NCBI GenBank assembly: GCA_932521025.1
Contig: OW051470.1
Coordinates: 5,752,501-5,816,500 of the forward strand
Source of the DNA: Oscheius onirici
Lineage: Eukaryota > Nematoda > Chromadorea > Rhabditida > Rhabditidae
Length of the DNA: 64,000 bases
Reading direction: 5' to 3'
Positions 24,601 to 37,229 of the stretch are shown piece by piece. Within the stretch, counting starts at the first letter, position 1, and each line of letters starts with the position of its first letter. Under the pieces are notes generated by a model that saw only the letters and a program-made list of their open reading frames with translations, made no database searches and was not told the DNA's origin. A program made the translations under genes and the position numbers.

Positions 24601-27600
24601 GTTGTGTTGAACGATACCCTGCAGTTGATGCTGCAACTGCTGAAGCTGTTGCTGCTGTGCCAGCTGCGCGAGCTCTGCTTGAGAAATGATGGGCAGGTTG
24701 GCTGAAAATGGGGCGGGTTATTAACACTTTTTATGAGGGAAAAAAGATATTTTCCAATAGGGTAACTGTACTCTCACCGACTTTACTATCGCACTGGGCA
24801 GTCAAAAGAACTTTAGAATAGACTAGTTCAGGACTACAAATAGACCTACATTGCTGAATCAGATGCTGATGGCGAGCCAGAAAGGCGTGAGTTGCTGCAA
24901 TGTCGAAGAGCTCACTGCACGTGGCAGAAGAACTGCACCCGGATGAGGATGAAGAACCTGGAAAAGGTTGAATGAGTTGGTAGTTGAGAAAGGAGAGAAA
25001 GGAAGGAGCTGGGGTCAGTATGGGCGGGAGAGAGTGCTCGACCCCAGATGCGTTACCTAATCGCAAGGTCAGTTGCGGTCAACCGGGTCAGTCAGAGGAC
25101 AGGTTCGAAGAAGAGGATGCCGCTCTCAAAAGTGCAGACCCTCGAAAAGCCTGATCCGAAATAGGCCAGAGGGTGAGAGAGTATAATTGTCGAAATCGAT
25201 GTGGAGAAGCGAGAGACCGGCCTGGACAATCAGCTGATGGCTGAGGAGAGAGTGGTCAGTCAGTCAGTAGGCCAGAGGAGAGAACAGAGATCGCCGCGCA
25301 ACAACGAGAGATTGGTCAGCTGTGCAGCTAGCTCATTGGAGGGTCCAGAGAAAAAGAATGCATGTCGCGAGGGAGACAGCGGGTTAGACAGAGAGACGAC
25401 AAACGGGTCTCGGATATGCAAATGAAGTCCGAGACTTTAAGGACATCGATTAAAAGGACATTGGGGGTAAATATGAAATTGGAAAGTTATGAAGGAAAAG
25501 AGAATTAGAAATAAAGACAATGGATAAAGTTGGAGACTAATAAAAAGTTGTTTGATGGGTCAACGAGTGCTAATGACTACCTCGACTACCAAAAAGCGAG
25601 GGTCAGTAGTCTTGGAGAGGGGGTCTGGGACCGTCTGCCCGGCTGTATTTGCTCGCACGAATGTACGCCCCTGGGCTATTCTCGTCAGTCACGCCGCTCC
25701 AAGAATAGTGCGGGACACAAAAAGTCATCCAAACAGATGACCGCCACACGACCAGCAACTGTAGCAATGTTATGAAACGAGGGGTTGGTCAAGGGAACGG
25801 GGTCATGAAATCCGAGATCCAGGGGGAACTCTTGAGAGTACGAGTCGTTAGGGAGTGTGGAGCGTCTGCGTCATTTCGCCCAAACCGGATCGGGCAGAAA
25901 AACACGAAGCTGCCTCAATTAGGTACATCGCAAAAATGATGTATGTTCCGGATCGAGTAGACAGAAGAAATCGTCTTTTGGATGGATTTGAGAGATCATA
26001 CAGGATAAAGAAGAGAGTAAAGAGAGTTTTAGTGGTTTCGTGGTTGCTTTTTCAGCCAGCTGCTTCAAGACCGGACCCATTCGCCGTCTGCTGCTGCATC
26101 TGCTGTCGTAATACCTCACACAACTAGGTGTCTTAAAACCGCAACAACCTCACCTCTTGACCTGATCAATAATTGTCCTCGCGTACAGTCCAATACGGTA
26201 AAGAGCAGCCCGTACCCAGCACTGTCTTCCGTTTGCTTTAGCTCATTAGCATGGGAAGTAATACTGTAAAAGGAGGTGAACATAGACAGAGTGGCCCTTT
26301 AAACCGGATATGGTAGGAGAGAGTCGTTGGCTTTAGCCGACAGTCCGATGACGCAACGGTAAAGCGAAAAAATGTGCCTGGAAGAAGGCAGGTTTCGACA
26401 GATTTCGGTACCAAGGCGACCGTGCCAGTCAAGCAAAAGGTCATCTAACAGTACCGAAAGTAAGATAATGGAGATTTATGAAGGTTTTGAACATACAACC
26501 ATGATTAGGAACAAAGTCTAAGTCCAGTAGACCTCCGTGGGAACGGATGAATCAGCGATAAATCCAGAGAAAGATAGACAACAAAGTTGATTGGTGTCCT
26601 GAGGGTGCAACGAAGGGGTCATATCTGACCATTGTTATGTGTGTGCGGGCCTCGCGTTGGGTGTCATAGGGGCGTCACCAACCGGTACGAGGGTCACTGC
26701 CCTTGGAACCACAGGCCCCACCTGCCACGCACGGTACCTTCTTGAGGTCTTCTAATGACCTCCAAAAAAGTTGTTTCCAATGAAATAGGTTAACTCTGAG
26801 AAGAGAACAATTGTTCTCAGAGAGATCTCGGAACAGACCTGCTCGGGATGATATATGGCAGACAGGAAGAGGTCGCAAGGACACCTGACCCCGGACCGTT
26901 CGATGGAATAAACAGTAGGCCCGGTCAACAGAGGTCAACCAGAGAGGACTTGGGATTAGGAGATGGGACACAACAACAAATGATGGAGGTCCCACCCAGT
27001 ACGCGCGCGCGAGAAAGATGTCGTAAAAGTTCACACAAAAAATGACCGTCATTCTCCCTGTCTTTCGCAAGATGTCGAACCGACTTTCTTTAGGCCGGCC
27101 GTACCGGGCAGCAAAAGAACAGCTGGGATGGCACGGCGGAAGATTTTTAGATGATGAGGCAAAGGGCGGATTATTAGAGAGAGGGTGGGGATGAGGACAA
27201 GGAAATCTCTTTGAGAGAAAGAAAACATCGGTCATGTTAGAAGGAAGTGAGTCAAGATCTTCTAAGCTTCTGAGTTGATATCAAAGGAGGTAGAGAAAGG
27301 AGTCAAGCCAGAAGCGGAGAGACGTTTCCGCCGGCAAACCAGATCCCATAAAGAGAGGATCGAATGAGTCAAGAGAGTATTCCTGTAGAAGGGAACGAGT
27401 CAAGGACTGGAACGCCACACGAGAAGGAGAGAGACTGCTATTTGATGGTTGGAAATCCGCGCGGGGAACACGGAAAGGTCGTACCAGGGCTGTACTGATT
27501 GTATGACAGAAGGCGGGAGACACTACCACCCACAAAGGACATTGGGAAAAGGGGTTGGACTCTCAGGGATTATGAAAAGGCTAATCCGAAGAGAGAGTGA

Positions 27601-30600
27601 GGGTGGAGCCAAATGAAGAGCGACGTCTAGACCGACGAGAACAGGATTTTCTGGACGGCTTTTACCGAACGAGAAGACAGTCTCAAGTTACACTCGAAGA
27701 CGCAGCTACATAGCCAACCAGGAACTTCCTGCACTCATTGCTGATTTTCTCTGTAGTAACGATGAGAAAAGGTTTGTTGGAAGATCTTTGATAAGTCAGA
27801 AATGAGTGTCTTATCAAGCTGGAGAGAAAGAGTGTGAGTGTAGTCCTCGAAGTTCAGTCGGCTGTATCAGGTGGACCACCTCCGTCAAACATAAATGAAG
27901 AAATATTAATCCAGTTGACATTCTAATTGAGTAAAGGACAGGATTTCTCCTAAACTTGGAGGAATGTTGACAAAAAAACTACGTGCCGGCCTATGTGCCC
28001 ATCAACAGCAACTATATGGGGAGAGGCGCGTGGTCAGTGGTCGAAAAACACGGGAGCAAAGCACAAAAGCTTTACAACCTGCAAAGAGCAAAAAGTTTGT
28101 GGGAAAGCGGTATCCAGAGGAAGTGAGATTCCAGAAGGGACTGAGAAAGTAGAATGATCTTCTCAATTGCGTGGGTCTGACCTATGAAGAGCGAATGACC
28201 AGAAAAACAGATACTTTTCTGTTTCATGTTTTCGCGGTCCATAGATCGGGCAACTCAACAGATCAGACGCTGTTTGAGCGAAGCCAATGTTGCAAAATAT
28301 TATGTCCGGGAGTTCAAAGAATTCGAGTCTTTCCTCAAGCTCAGACTTTGAATTGCGTCCTCGTTGCTACTATCGTCATAGGGCGACGAAAATAGCATGA
28401 ACCGATGCGGTCAGTCGGGACTCTCGGTCAGATTCTTCCCGGAGCAAATTCGAAGAATGGAGGAAGCTCACGCAAACGTGTGACGCGGTAGAGCGTAATT
28501 ATGAGGAAGGAGAGATTGCGACAAACAAGTCAAAAGATGAGAAATGACATTTTTGAAAAGGAGAGCAAGAGGTCGGAAACTTGTTGTTCATTCTGGGGAA
28601 TATTTGCTCTGATTTGCTCGATGACCACCTCAGAGATCCCGACGATCTTGGACCTCCTCAAAAAGAAAAAATGAGTCTCGTGAACACAGCTGACTGACGG
28701 GACACACTCTCAAAAACGATAGCATAAAGGCCGTACCGGGTCACCCGACGCTTCACATGTTGGCTCTGACCAGCTTCTTCTTTACAAAAACAACACTAAT
28801 AGCCTCCTACCTACACCAATAAATGGTTCTTTAAAGCAGAAGAAATTTTGTTTAGGCTAAAATCAAGCAAAGTTTTTCAAAAAGGAATCACATAGTTCAA
28901 AAGAAAGTTTTTGTCCCAGACAAATCTCGTCTAATTACGCTCTTCTACAAAAAGCGAATAATTAGAAAATGAGGGAGTCTAGACTCGACTAATCTGAGTT
29001 CTCTGAACTCCTTGCACGGCAGGAAGACAGCTGATCAACCACAAAGAGCAACATGTCTAACGAAGGAGGGAAAAGTTCCTCCATATGAAGACGCTGACGG
29101 GGGACGCGTAGGGTTTCCCTGGTTATGCTTCGAAGAATGGACGGGTGTGAGTCACGAGCAGGAAGGAACAACTCCACGCAGAAAGGATTTCAATGGTCAG
29201 TCGTTCAATTAGATAATTCTCCATAAGATGTTTCTAGAACACTTCGAAAGATGAAAACTTCAGAAACAAAACTACTGAGGGAAAGACCTATTGAACTGGG
29301 AAATCAACCCACAACGGGGTTCATATGAGAACAACAGGGCGCGGGAAAAAAGGGCTATGTCGTGGGTTTGATTGTGAGATCAGTGACGTCGAATCTACGT
29401 CGATGTTGCGACCGTCAAAAATCTTCTTTGATCAGAAGAGGAAGAGAAGCCGGGTTAATTTGAGACAGAGAGAGGGAAGTGGCGGCGTTCGCCCTCCGCG
29501 GTCATTCCGGGTTTACTCCCGGAGGGATAAAAGAGAAAGAGACACAGAGCATGAAAAAAAGAAGGTCTATTTGGAAGAAGGAATCAAAGGAACTAAGACG
29601 AATCTGTTGACAAGCAGTCCATTTGAAATATTGAGAAATGATTCTAAAGAGAGCAGAGTGACCAAAGGAGTCTCTTGTCCTCTGACAACAGAAGAATAAA
29701 TTAAAGGACAAATTAAAGGAACACACCGAAAAGCAAAAGGTGCCGACTGGCAGCGCCCCGTACTGACACTTCCAATAGAAAGTCAACATAGGCCCGAGTC
29801 TTCCGGGTAACTGACTTTTCTGGAAGAACTCGAAGAATGTAAAAAGTGTGAATGGGGGTAAAGGACATGAAAGAGTCAAACTGATAAGACCCAGAACGAG
29901 ACCAAGGAAACCAAAAATAGAGAGACACAGTCTGTGGAAGGAAGAGGAATGTCTCTCCCGGTACGGCCTTCGACTCCCGGTCGAAGACAGAGGACGGAAA
30001 AACTGAAAAATATTTTTGAAAAGCGCGCTCGAATTCGTATCGGACAGTTCCAAAAGGACTCTCTTGACGCGTCGCTCTCTGATAGTGGCCGGACAGATCG
30101 GAAACGTGGAACCGTTTGTAGTGTCTCCGGCGAAAAAAGACTCTTTTCGAGAGGTGAGAATAGAAGGAGGGCATATTCCAAATGAGGAAGAGAACTTGAC
30201 CAACGAGGTTCACATGCCGGCCACGAGAGTCCAATCCGGCCATGGAGGGGTATTAGAGGAACCGGGCTGCCTGCCCTCTCGCGCATGTCCGATCTCTCTC
30301 CCCTCGTGTCTAACTCTTGCCCAACTGGTTTGACTCTCATATTCCTAGGAACTATTTGGCGTCTGTCCATTTACATCAAAGACAAGGTTTGAAACATAGA
30401 ATAAGCTGGGAGAGCAGACGTTCAACCTCAAAGTACGATAATCCATGTGGTCATCGAACTATAGGCTGCTGTACTTTCAAGGCAAAACAACAAGGCTCGT
30501 GATAGATGGAGGACAACAAACCGCTTGAGTAAACAGACAACATAGCTAACATCTCGTTTAAGGTTCCTGCGTTAGGCAATCTGTTCCACAAGAAAAGGGT

Positions 30601-32284
30601 AACCAAACTCAAAGAGAGATCTGGTGGAGACGATGAGGACAAAGTCAGCTGATGGCAGCAGTGGCTGGGCTTGCTGCGCCAGAAACCGGTCCCTGTAAGA
30701 CCCGAGGCGGCTTCAATCTTTATGTTAAACGCGATTGCCGATTATATCCCAGAGAAGAAGAACACTACGGTAACTGCATTACGGACTGATCGAAGAGTTG
30801 TCTGACTGTCTGAAGAAGAAGCTAGTATGGGCGAGAACGACAGGCACGCGTGCTTGTTGGGGCAATCGCGCAAACAGTCGACGTCACACTTTGCGAACTG
30901 CTTATGGGCGGAAAGTGCTTGTTCGAAGCCTGTTCGAATCATCGAAACGGCTCTGGAAGAGATTACACAGTACAGTGTCGAATGGAAGAGAAGGGAAGAG
31001 TTTCTTTCTTTTAAACTTGGTAAGTGGCTAAAGAGGCTATTCAAAAGAATTCTTGTTTTGGGCTGACTGAAAATAAAAAGGTTTCTACGTCAATGTTTTG
31101 AAACTGTGACTGATTTCCTGACAAGCAAACAAACACATGAACAGTTGTGGGTAAAAGGGTGAGGACAGGTCTCTCTCAAAAGAGTTTCTTGCCCAGAAGA
31201 GATCCGGTCTGCCCCAGAATGTCAGAAAAGATCAAATCCTTTTTGAACATGTCTCCAAGGTCTTGTTGACTATACTGAAAGGGGAACTTTTGACTCTTGT
31301 TGTGGCTGTGAGGCAGAACTGGTCAAAACAAGGAATTGAGGGCTTCGTGTATACTATTTGACAGGACGACGGAAAGTGTTTCAGCTAGAAGAAAGAAGGA
31401 GAGACATCTGTTTCAGTACAGCTGAGGGAGGCGAATAGCCTCCGGACAACTGGCCCAAATGACGTCGATCCAGGGGACACACGCTTTTTGAAATTGCACC
31501 CCTCCTACTTTACTTTTTCGATAAAAACGAGCCTTGTTTGCAGTCTTCTCTCTTTGGCAAGCATATCTAGAAGAAAGTACCATAAAAAAGGAATGTATAG
31601 CCAGGTGCAAGTTTGTTGGGAAAACAGCTGAGATCTAATAAGGAGGAAATGACTAATCTGATCGCGACCGACGCAAAAACAAAAACTATAGAAGCAAAGA
31701 TAGCTCTCCAGAAAAGTCCCTGTTCACTTCTATTTATGGTCTAACAAAGTTGTAACTTTGTATTGTTATAAACGGCCTGTATGCTAACAAGCTTGGTTTC
31801 ATTAGAGGACTAACTGATACATCTGAAATTGAATGCTTAATGAAAAGTTCAGAAGTAGTGGTCAAGAGACAAAAGTGTTCTGCTCAAACTTGAAAGCGTA
31901 CCCGGAAAATGTGTAAAGGGCTGTCCAAAACAACAATACTACTGCTGCCGAGAAGCCTGCTTGCAGCCCTTTTCCACGCGGGACATTTCGAACGAGAATG
32001 ACTACTTTTCCGAAGAACTTTTCTTAATTAAAAGACGGTAGGAGAGAGGGGAAAGAAGAGGAGAAAATCGGCTGAGAGTGAAAGCTTGTCGGCGTCACGC
32101 GATGACCCAGAAAGTGAAAGGAAAAGAGAGATTTATCAGACAGTTCAAAACAAGACTCACCTCCAGAAGTTGAGACCGAGCCGAAGTTGTCGGCCTCCGC
32201 CCGTTTACGACCACCAGGATGGCCCTGAGGACAGAAATGTACTTGGAGAGAAAAGCTTCTTACCTGGTGTCCGTTGTGGGCCAT
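21644..32284 (-). CDS. lit-1: Nemo-like kinase (LIT-1/NLK)
   Basis: Ten exons join in phase to 553 residues: 32264-32284, 32161-32224, 24850-24957, 24594-24701, 24286-24398, 23196-23311, 22967-23152, 22296-22698, 21766-22253, 21644-21698. The N-terminus is rich in H, Q and S as in NLK. The kinase domain begins with DRPIGYGAFGVVW and has the VALKK lysine, HRDIKPGNLL and DFGLARI, and reads almost residue for residue like human NLK. The C-terminal extension PLCINPKSAAYTNF...ELPPSPNQWD is the NLK-specific tail. LIT-1 phosphorylates TCF/POP-1 with beta-catenin WRM-1 in Wnt/MAPK asymmetry signalling. The activation-loop TQE of human NLK reads THE here. The first two exons lie beyond a 7.2 kb intron; they fit by start codon, splice sites and phase, but only transcript data would prove them. 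Intron 22699-22966 carries GC-rich sequence unlike its neighbours. Confidence 0.93.
24958..32160. other. 7.2 kb intron of lit-1
   Basis: No gene I can support. Long stretches are purine-rich on the plus strand (GAGAGA and GGAAGA runs), which creates many overlapping spurious open frames on both strands, for example around 29300-30370. Smaller open frames share no recognisable domain. An alternative 5' exon or promoter of lit-1 may be hidden here, since the shorter protein could start within or near the exon at 24957. Sequence above 26 kb on the plus strand shows no phase-consistent exon series. Confidence 0.45.
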
Positions 32285-34007
32285 TCTGGAAGAATGGGCC
32301 GAACGGGGGCAAGAAAGACGAAAAGACGGGGCAGAAGCACCCGACACCCGTTCCTGAAGACCTTTTTTACATTGGAATTACACTTACAGAAGAGAGGAAA
32401 AGATCTGACAGGAAAGGGAATGTTTCTCTTCCCGTATTCAAATTTCTGATCGATGAGGTTACAAAGAAGGGTTATTGTGTTTTTCTGCGACTGATCATAG
32501 ATGAAATAAAAGAAAGTTTTCAAAAATTCGTTGGCAAGCGTTCACGTAAAAAACGAGACACGTAGAATGAGAGCGAAATAGTTGCTTTTCGGACCGTTTT
32601 CGGATCGAGGCTAGAAGAGCTGATGATCAACCGGGAAGGATAATAAAAATGGGAAGGAGAACTATTCTCCCCGTAAAGAGTTCATGGCGCCACGTTTTCG
32701 ACCTTGAAATATTGTTTTTGGTCTCAATCGCGGAGCCTTTTTTGACAAAAAACGTACTTTAGGATATTTGATTGAAATCAAGATCTTCAATGATACAGGG
32801 TTGAAATGGTTGAAATCAAGATCTTCTGTGATGAACAAGAAAAATCAAAAGAATAGGCTGAAAGCAGCACTTGAAAAGATATAAAGTACTGGACAGTAAC
32901 AAGTCAGTCACGTTGACAGTCAGAAAGTGCACCGGATGTCTGTCTCACTCTCCCGAAACGATCGATTGCCCGAAATTCCTCGCTGCTTTCACTCTTGAGC
33001 CGATTAGCCCGAACTGATCACCGTCCACTCGACTCTCACTTCGGACCACCCACCTTTTTTCAACACTAAAAAAAGTAAAATTCCTTTCGAGCCGCAAATG
33101 TTATCACGCCGACGCAGAGAGAGGAGAAGCCCGATAAGATAGAGTGACCAGTGTGTGGAAGGAGGTACCTACAACTTTTTTTCACCCGAGCTCTTTTTAC
33201 CACCAGCACTGGCCATTAGTTGCCGCAGTAAATTGCCCAATCAGAGCTTATAACCAGAGTATATAGTCAAACCAATACTCATCGAGACTAAAAAAGGCTT
33301 TTCCTTTGAAGGGACAGTGTTAAGCATATGTAATCTTCGACAGCCTAACAAGGAAATATAAATCAAAAGACTGAATGAGGACTATAAGTTTTTAGTCAAA
33401 GAGTCATCTTCGGTAAGAAGAGAGCGATAACGACTCATAAAAATTCGATGAATGGGAACCGGGTCAGAACTTTTTCTCTATGAAATAGGTGGGTCGTTTT
33501 GTATGATAAACGGGAAAATGAGGACAGAAAGAAGTGGTAAAAAAGTGCAGAGAAAAAAGGAAAGGCTGCGCATACAGAGACAAAAAGCGGCCGGTCAGTC
33601 AGCACTTTATCGGGTTGTACTAAAGACAGCTGGACCAACGGAATCGAAAAAAAAGTTGGGTTCATGGCTCCCGTTTCCTCGACGGCCCCGAGAGAGTAGG
33701 CCGTTAGACTTTTTGCGTGTTCCCGGATAGTCCCCCGCGCATTACACCACCGCCCCGAGAGATTGAGATGAAGACGGGATCTTCTTCTTCTTCTTGACCT
33801 TTGGAAGATGCAAAAGAAGACAGTCAGCAACCTTAAACTCAATGGAAAGAAGTATTAGAATTGACAGAAGATCGAAGGAGACAACTTTCTGTACCAGGTT
33901 CTATCTTCTAGTCGACTTTCCGCTGTGGTAACAAATTCGATATTGCACTTTGAAAAATTTTAAAATCAACAGAACGATCCACTTTAATTGGCTCCCAAGT
34001 TGTGTGT

Positions 34008-34088
34008 CTGAAGCTTTAATTGAGGATGAGGAGCTTTGTGCGCAAATTTTGTTTTTAACAAGTCACGCCAGGAAAAGGAAGTGCGCGT
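34008..34088 (+). repeat. Dispersed repeat C, copy 1
   Basis: About 80 bases beginning CTGAAGCTTTAATTGAGG and containing AACAAGTCACG and AAGTGCGCG closely match 59011-59089 in the same orientation (about four fifths identical by eye). Confidence 0.7.
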
Positions 34089-35586
34089 AGGGTTCTTATG
34101 ACTTTGATACTTTCTTTGGAGTGACTGGAGCAGAGTGACAAGCGAAGAAGGGAAGGAGAACTAGGGCTAAGGGTCCGAGAAAGTAGAGATAGAACAAGAC
34201 AAGGAATCTTTAGCCCTGGAAGGGCGGTGCCATCCTTGTATTTCAAAATGGACAATTGGTAACGAGTCTTCCAGAAAAATATCTCAAGAAGGAGATAAAC
34301 TAAACCTCAAAAATGCAACTACAAGTAATAAGGATCATTCGCATGAAATTTCGATCAAGAAGGAGGATAATGGGCGAGGTAGAGACGTGAACAAATGGAT
34401 TCCCATGTGCTCGATCCGAAGACTACAGATGGTCAATTTGGCACCAGTTTCTGACATTTTTGAAGAGTTCCCAAGGACTTGACCTCCTAATCCGAAGATG
34501 CTCCGTTCTGGTTCAGAACGCTGGGCTGGGTGACGGATGGAGGGAACCAGAGAAAGGACCCGGGCGAGTAGCCGACCCCTCGGGGAATGGCACTGCGCGC
34601 TCGTTCGCAACAACTGCTCGAAAAACGAACCAGAAACATTTCCGGGCAAACATTTTTCGAAGAAAAAATGAATCAACTGGTCAGTCAGCCACTGATAAAG
34701 TCGATGGGTGAAGGAAGCAGGCACCAAGCAATCAAATATGAATGTCTTCAGTGGACGGAACAAAGAGTTATTCGAACTAGGACCGTTATATATTACCATG
34801 TCTTCTTGTTGAAAAGTATGGCGTTTTACAATCAAAAAGAAAGACTAGTGAATATTTGAACGTAGGTTCTTATCAGTGCAAAAATACAGGATTTAGCGTA
34901 AATTATCGATGTCCAAATGAATGAAATGAAACCGTCTTGCTAGGTCCTGGCCCATGGGGACAAATTGACCATCTGCCGCGTCATAAGCATAATCTATCGC
35001 ATTCGTTTAAATTTCAAAGCGTAGGTCCAAAAGGCCTAAAATAGTAGTTAACTACTATACTATGCAAATGAACAGCCGATGAAGAGAGACATAGAGCAAA
35101 AGGCTGGAGTAACGTAAGATGGGAGGAGACTGGATTCGTATGTTTGTCCACAAAAAGACATTCGTCTGGTGATTCTTTGGAAGATTCTCTTCTCTCACTC
35201 TTCCCGTTTCAGAAGTCAGAATAGAGGTGTTATTGTTGGAGGGAGGTGGATCACAGACATGTGTTGCCAAGTCAGGTCGCGCAGACTGGGAGTGACCTCA
35301 GGGCACCTCCCGGGGAAGCCCTCTTCCTCCCTCTCAATAGTGGGACCAGCTAGTCAAAAGGTGCCGACGCGTCGCAGCCGCAGCGCATGCACTTCCATTG
35401 TCGATAGCACCTTTCCGAAAAGGCCTTTGACCGACTGACAGAAGACAGTGTTTCCAGTATTAGTATGTGTTGGCACCAACTACAAATAGAAAGCCTGAAA
35501 CTAGTCTCGAGATTCCTTCGAATTCTCAAAGCTGTATTGAGATTACGCTCTAGACTGGGCACTACTTCCAACTTACCCTTCACACC

Positions 35587-35697
35587 AGAGATGTGCGGAA
35601 CAAACAAAAAAAATTTCCGCGGAAATTCCGTGGGTCCAAAAGTTTTTTCCACGTTTACTTTCCGCGTTTTCGCGGAAAAAAGGTTCCGCACATCTCC
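35587..35697. mobile_element. Small palindromic element (MITE-like)
   Basis: A perfect 13-base inverted repeat, AGATGTGCGGAAC at 35589-35601 and its reverse complement at 35683-35695, bounds a stretch of about 107 bases. The interior contains further self-complementary TTCCGCGGAA and CCGCG...CGCGG sequence, so the whole unit can fold into a hairpin. It has no coding capacity, as expected for a non-autonomous element. Flanking target-site duplications are not obvious. Confidence 0.6.
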
Positions 35698-36607
35698 CTC
35701 AGTTTTCCCATGTAGCCCGAAATTGGCAACACGTGCTGGCATTTCTGCTTTCGTCCAAATGAGAGACGGCTGGCTACAAATCTCCAACGCAAATGCTCTC
35801 CCACTGCTCTCGTAGTAGTATTATTGGCCAGAGGGAGAGGGACGTATCGGAAAGGAGGTAGAGACGCAGCGTAGGATATCGAGAGCGCACGAACAACGGG
35901 AATATAAAGCTGGAGAGGAGAGTAGTAGTGGGGGGAAATACGACTACGCGTAGGGGAGAAAACTGCAAGGCTTTCTGGGCAAATAGCAGCCTTCTTCGTC
36001 TGAACAATTTCTATAGTACCACTAAAGACAGGAACGATATCTCTGTACCTGTTGTAGCCATACTATTAACAAGAATTGTTTTCTTTCAAAAGGTATTGAA
36101 GAAGAAGTGTTCTTGAGTTTCCATAACAGAACCAAATGGTCGAAAGTTGGCAAGAAAAATGATTCAGGAGCGAAATATGAATACGAAGAAACCTCGATGG
36201 GAATTCCCATGTTCGATTGAAGCTGTGCAAACAGCCGTCTTCCTGTAAAAAAGCTACGTCTATTGTGGCGTAAATGTTTTCTCTTTCCCGCTGACAATGC
36301 CCAGGAATGGGAAAGGAGGTGTGACCGAGAGTAGATGCCAGGAGGCAGAAGCGACCGGTTCGGAACTGGAGGCGACAAAGGACCATTGTTTTCTACCAAA
36401 ACATTATTACAGAGAGAAAACATTTACTAGAGATCTGGTAAAATAGGATTAGTCGGAGTGTTCAAAAGTATCAGAGTTGTAGCTTATTATGAGGAAAAAT
36501 GAGGAGGAGGGCGTCAAGAGAAGGCAGAGAGAAGATAAACAAGCCGGTTTCGGTCAGAGAGAGGGCGGTCTCTATTAGTTGAACACGTAGACAGTCACGC
36601 CTTTACG

Positions 36608-36724
36608 AAAGTGCAATGGTGTCCGTCTGTCTGTAGTGGTGTCCGCACAGTTGTCGAGACTAGCGTAACATGTATTGTCATGTTAATCTTTTATCGAACA
36701 AGATTTTTAGGGGAACGCGTCTGG
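36608..36724 (+). repeat. Dispersed repeat A, copy 2
   Basis: Matches 13998-14129 over its whole length, with the shared blocks GTGCAATGGTGTCCG, AGTTGTCGAGACTAGCGTAA and GGGGAACGCGTCTGG. It has two GTCT units and lacks a few bases in the middle relative to copy 1. Confidence 0.85.
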
Positions 36725-37229
36725 CGGGAATTTAGTTAGAAGGTAAAACAGCCAAAAGAGGCGCACTAATAGAATGCCCAAAATATGGAGGCTGTGCAAG
36801 CTGCCATAGGCTGCTGGTTGACTACTAAAGTGCATATAATGTTCGGAGTATCAAAAACCATCAATTTTGAACTGCTTAAGCTAAAGTACTGTATGAGATG
36901 GATAACTGACGATTTCAACAACAGCAGCTGCCTGTGGCAGTCTTGCTGCCACTATCCCTCTCATCCTGTCCATTCTGGTTGTCCCTATTGTTCTACCTCC
37001 AGTTAAAAAGTGACGTCGTGGCCTCGGACAAACACACAGTCACAGAGTCAGCCACAGACACCATATCGCTGTCATAATTTAGATCACTGAGTTAGTTGGT
37101 ACAGTGCAGAAGACGACATCCGTATCCTTCAAATGAACGAAAGATCTAAGAACATCATGATGAATCACACCTCTTTATCTTATTCTTAGATTAAGGTCTT
37201 ATCATTCTGTTCAAGCTATTCTCAGTCTC

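Larger units (their letters stand above)
32285..37229. other. Gene-poor region upstream of lit-1 and of the acyltransferase
   Basis: About 5 kb between two divergent genes. It contains the palindromic element at 35587-35697, one copy each of dispersed repeats A (36608-36724) and C (34008-34088), and otherwise no coding region that I can support. Open frames such as 34335-34835 (minus) and 36022-36423 (minus) overlap other frames and lack domains. Confidence 0.45.

Noticed and set aside
29325-30370. Several long overlapping open frames on both strands
   Set aside because: They lie in purine-rich intronic DNA of lit-1, where low stop density gives long frames by chance.
32086-32565. 159-codon plus-strand open frame
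   Set aside because: It overlaps the first two lit-1 exons on the minus strand, which have correct splice phases; it is the shadow.
36785-37006. 73-codon open frame upstream of the acyltransferase
   Set aside because: Does not join in phase to the signal-peptide exon at 37230 and lacks a domain.
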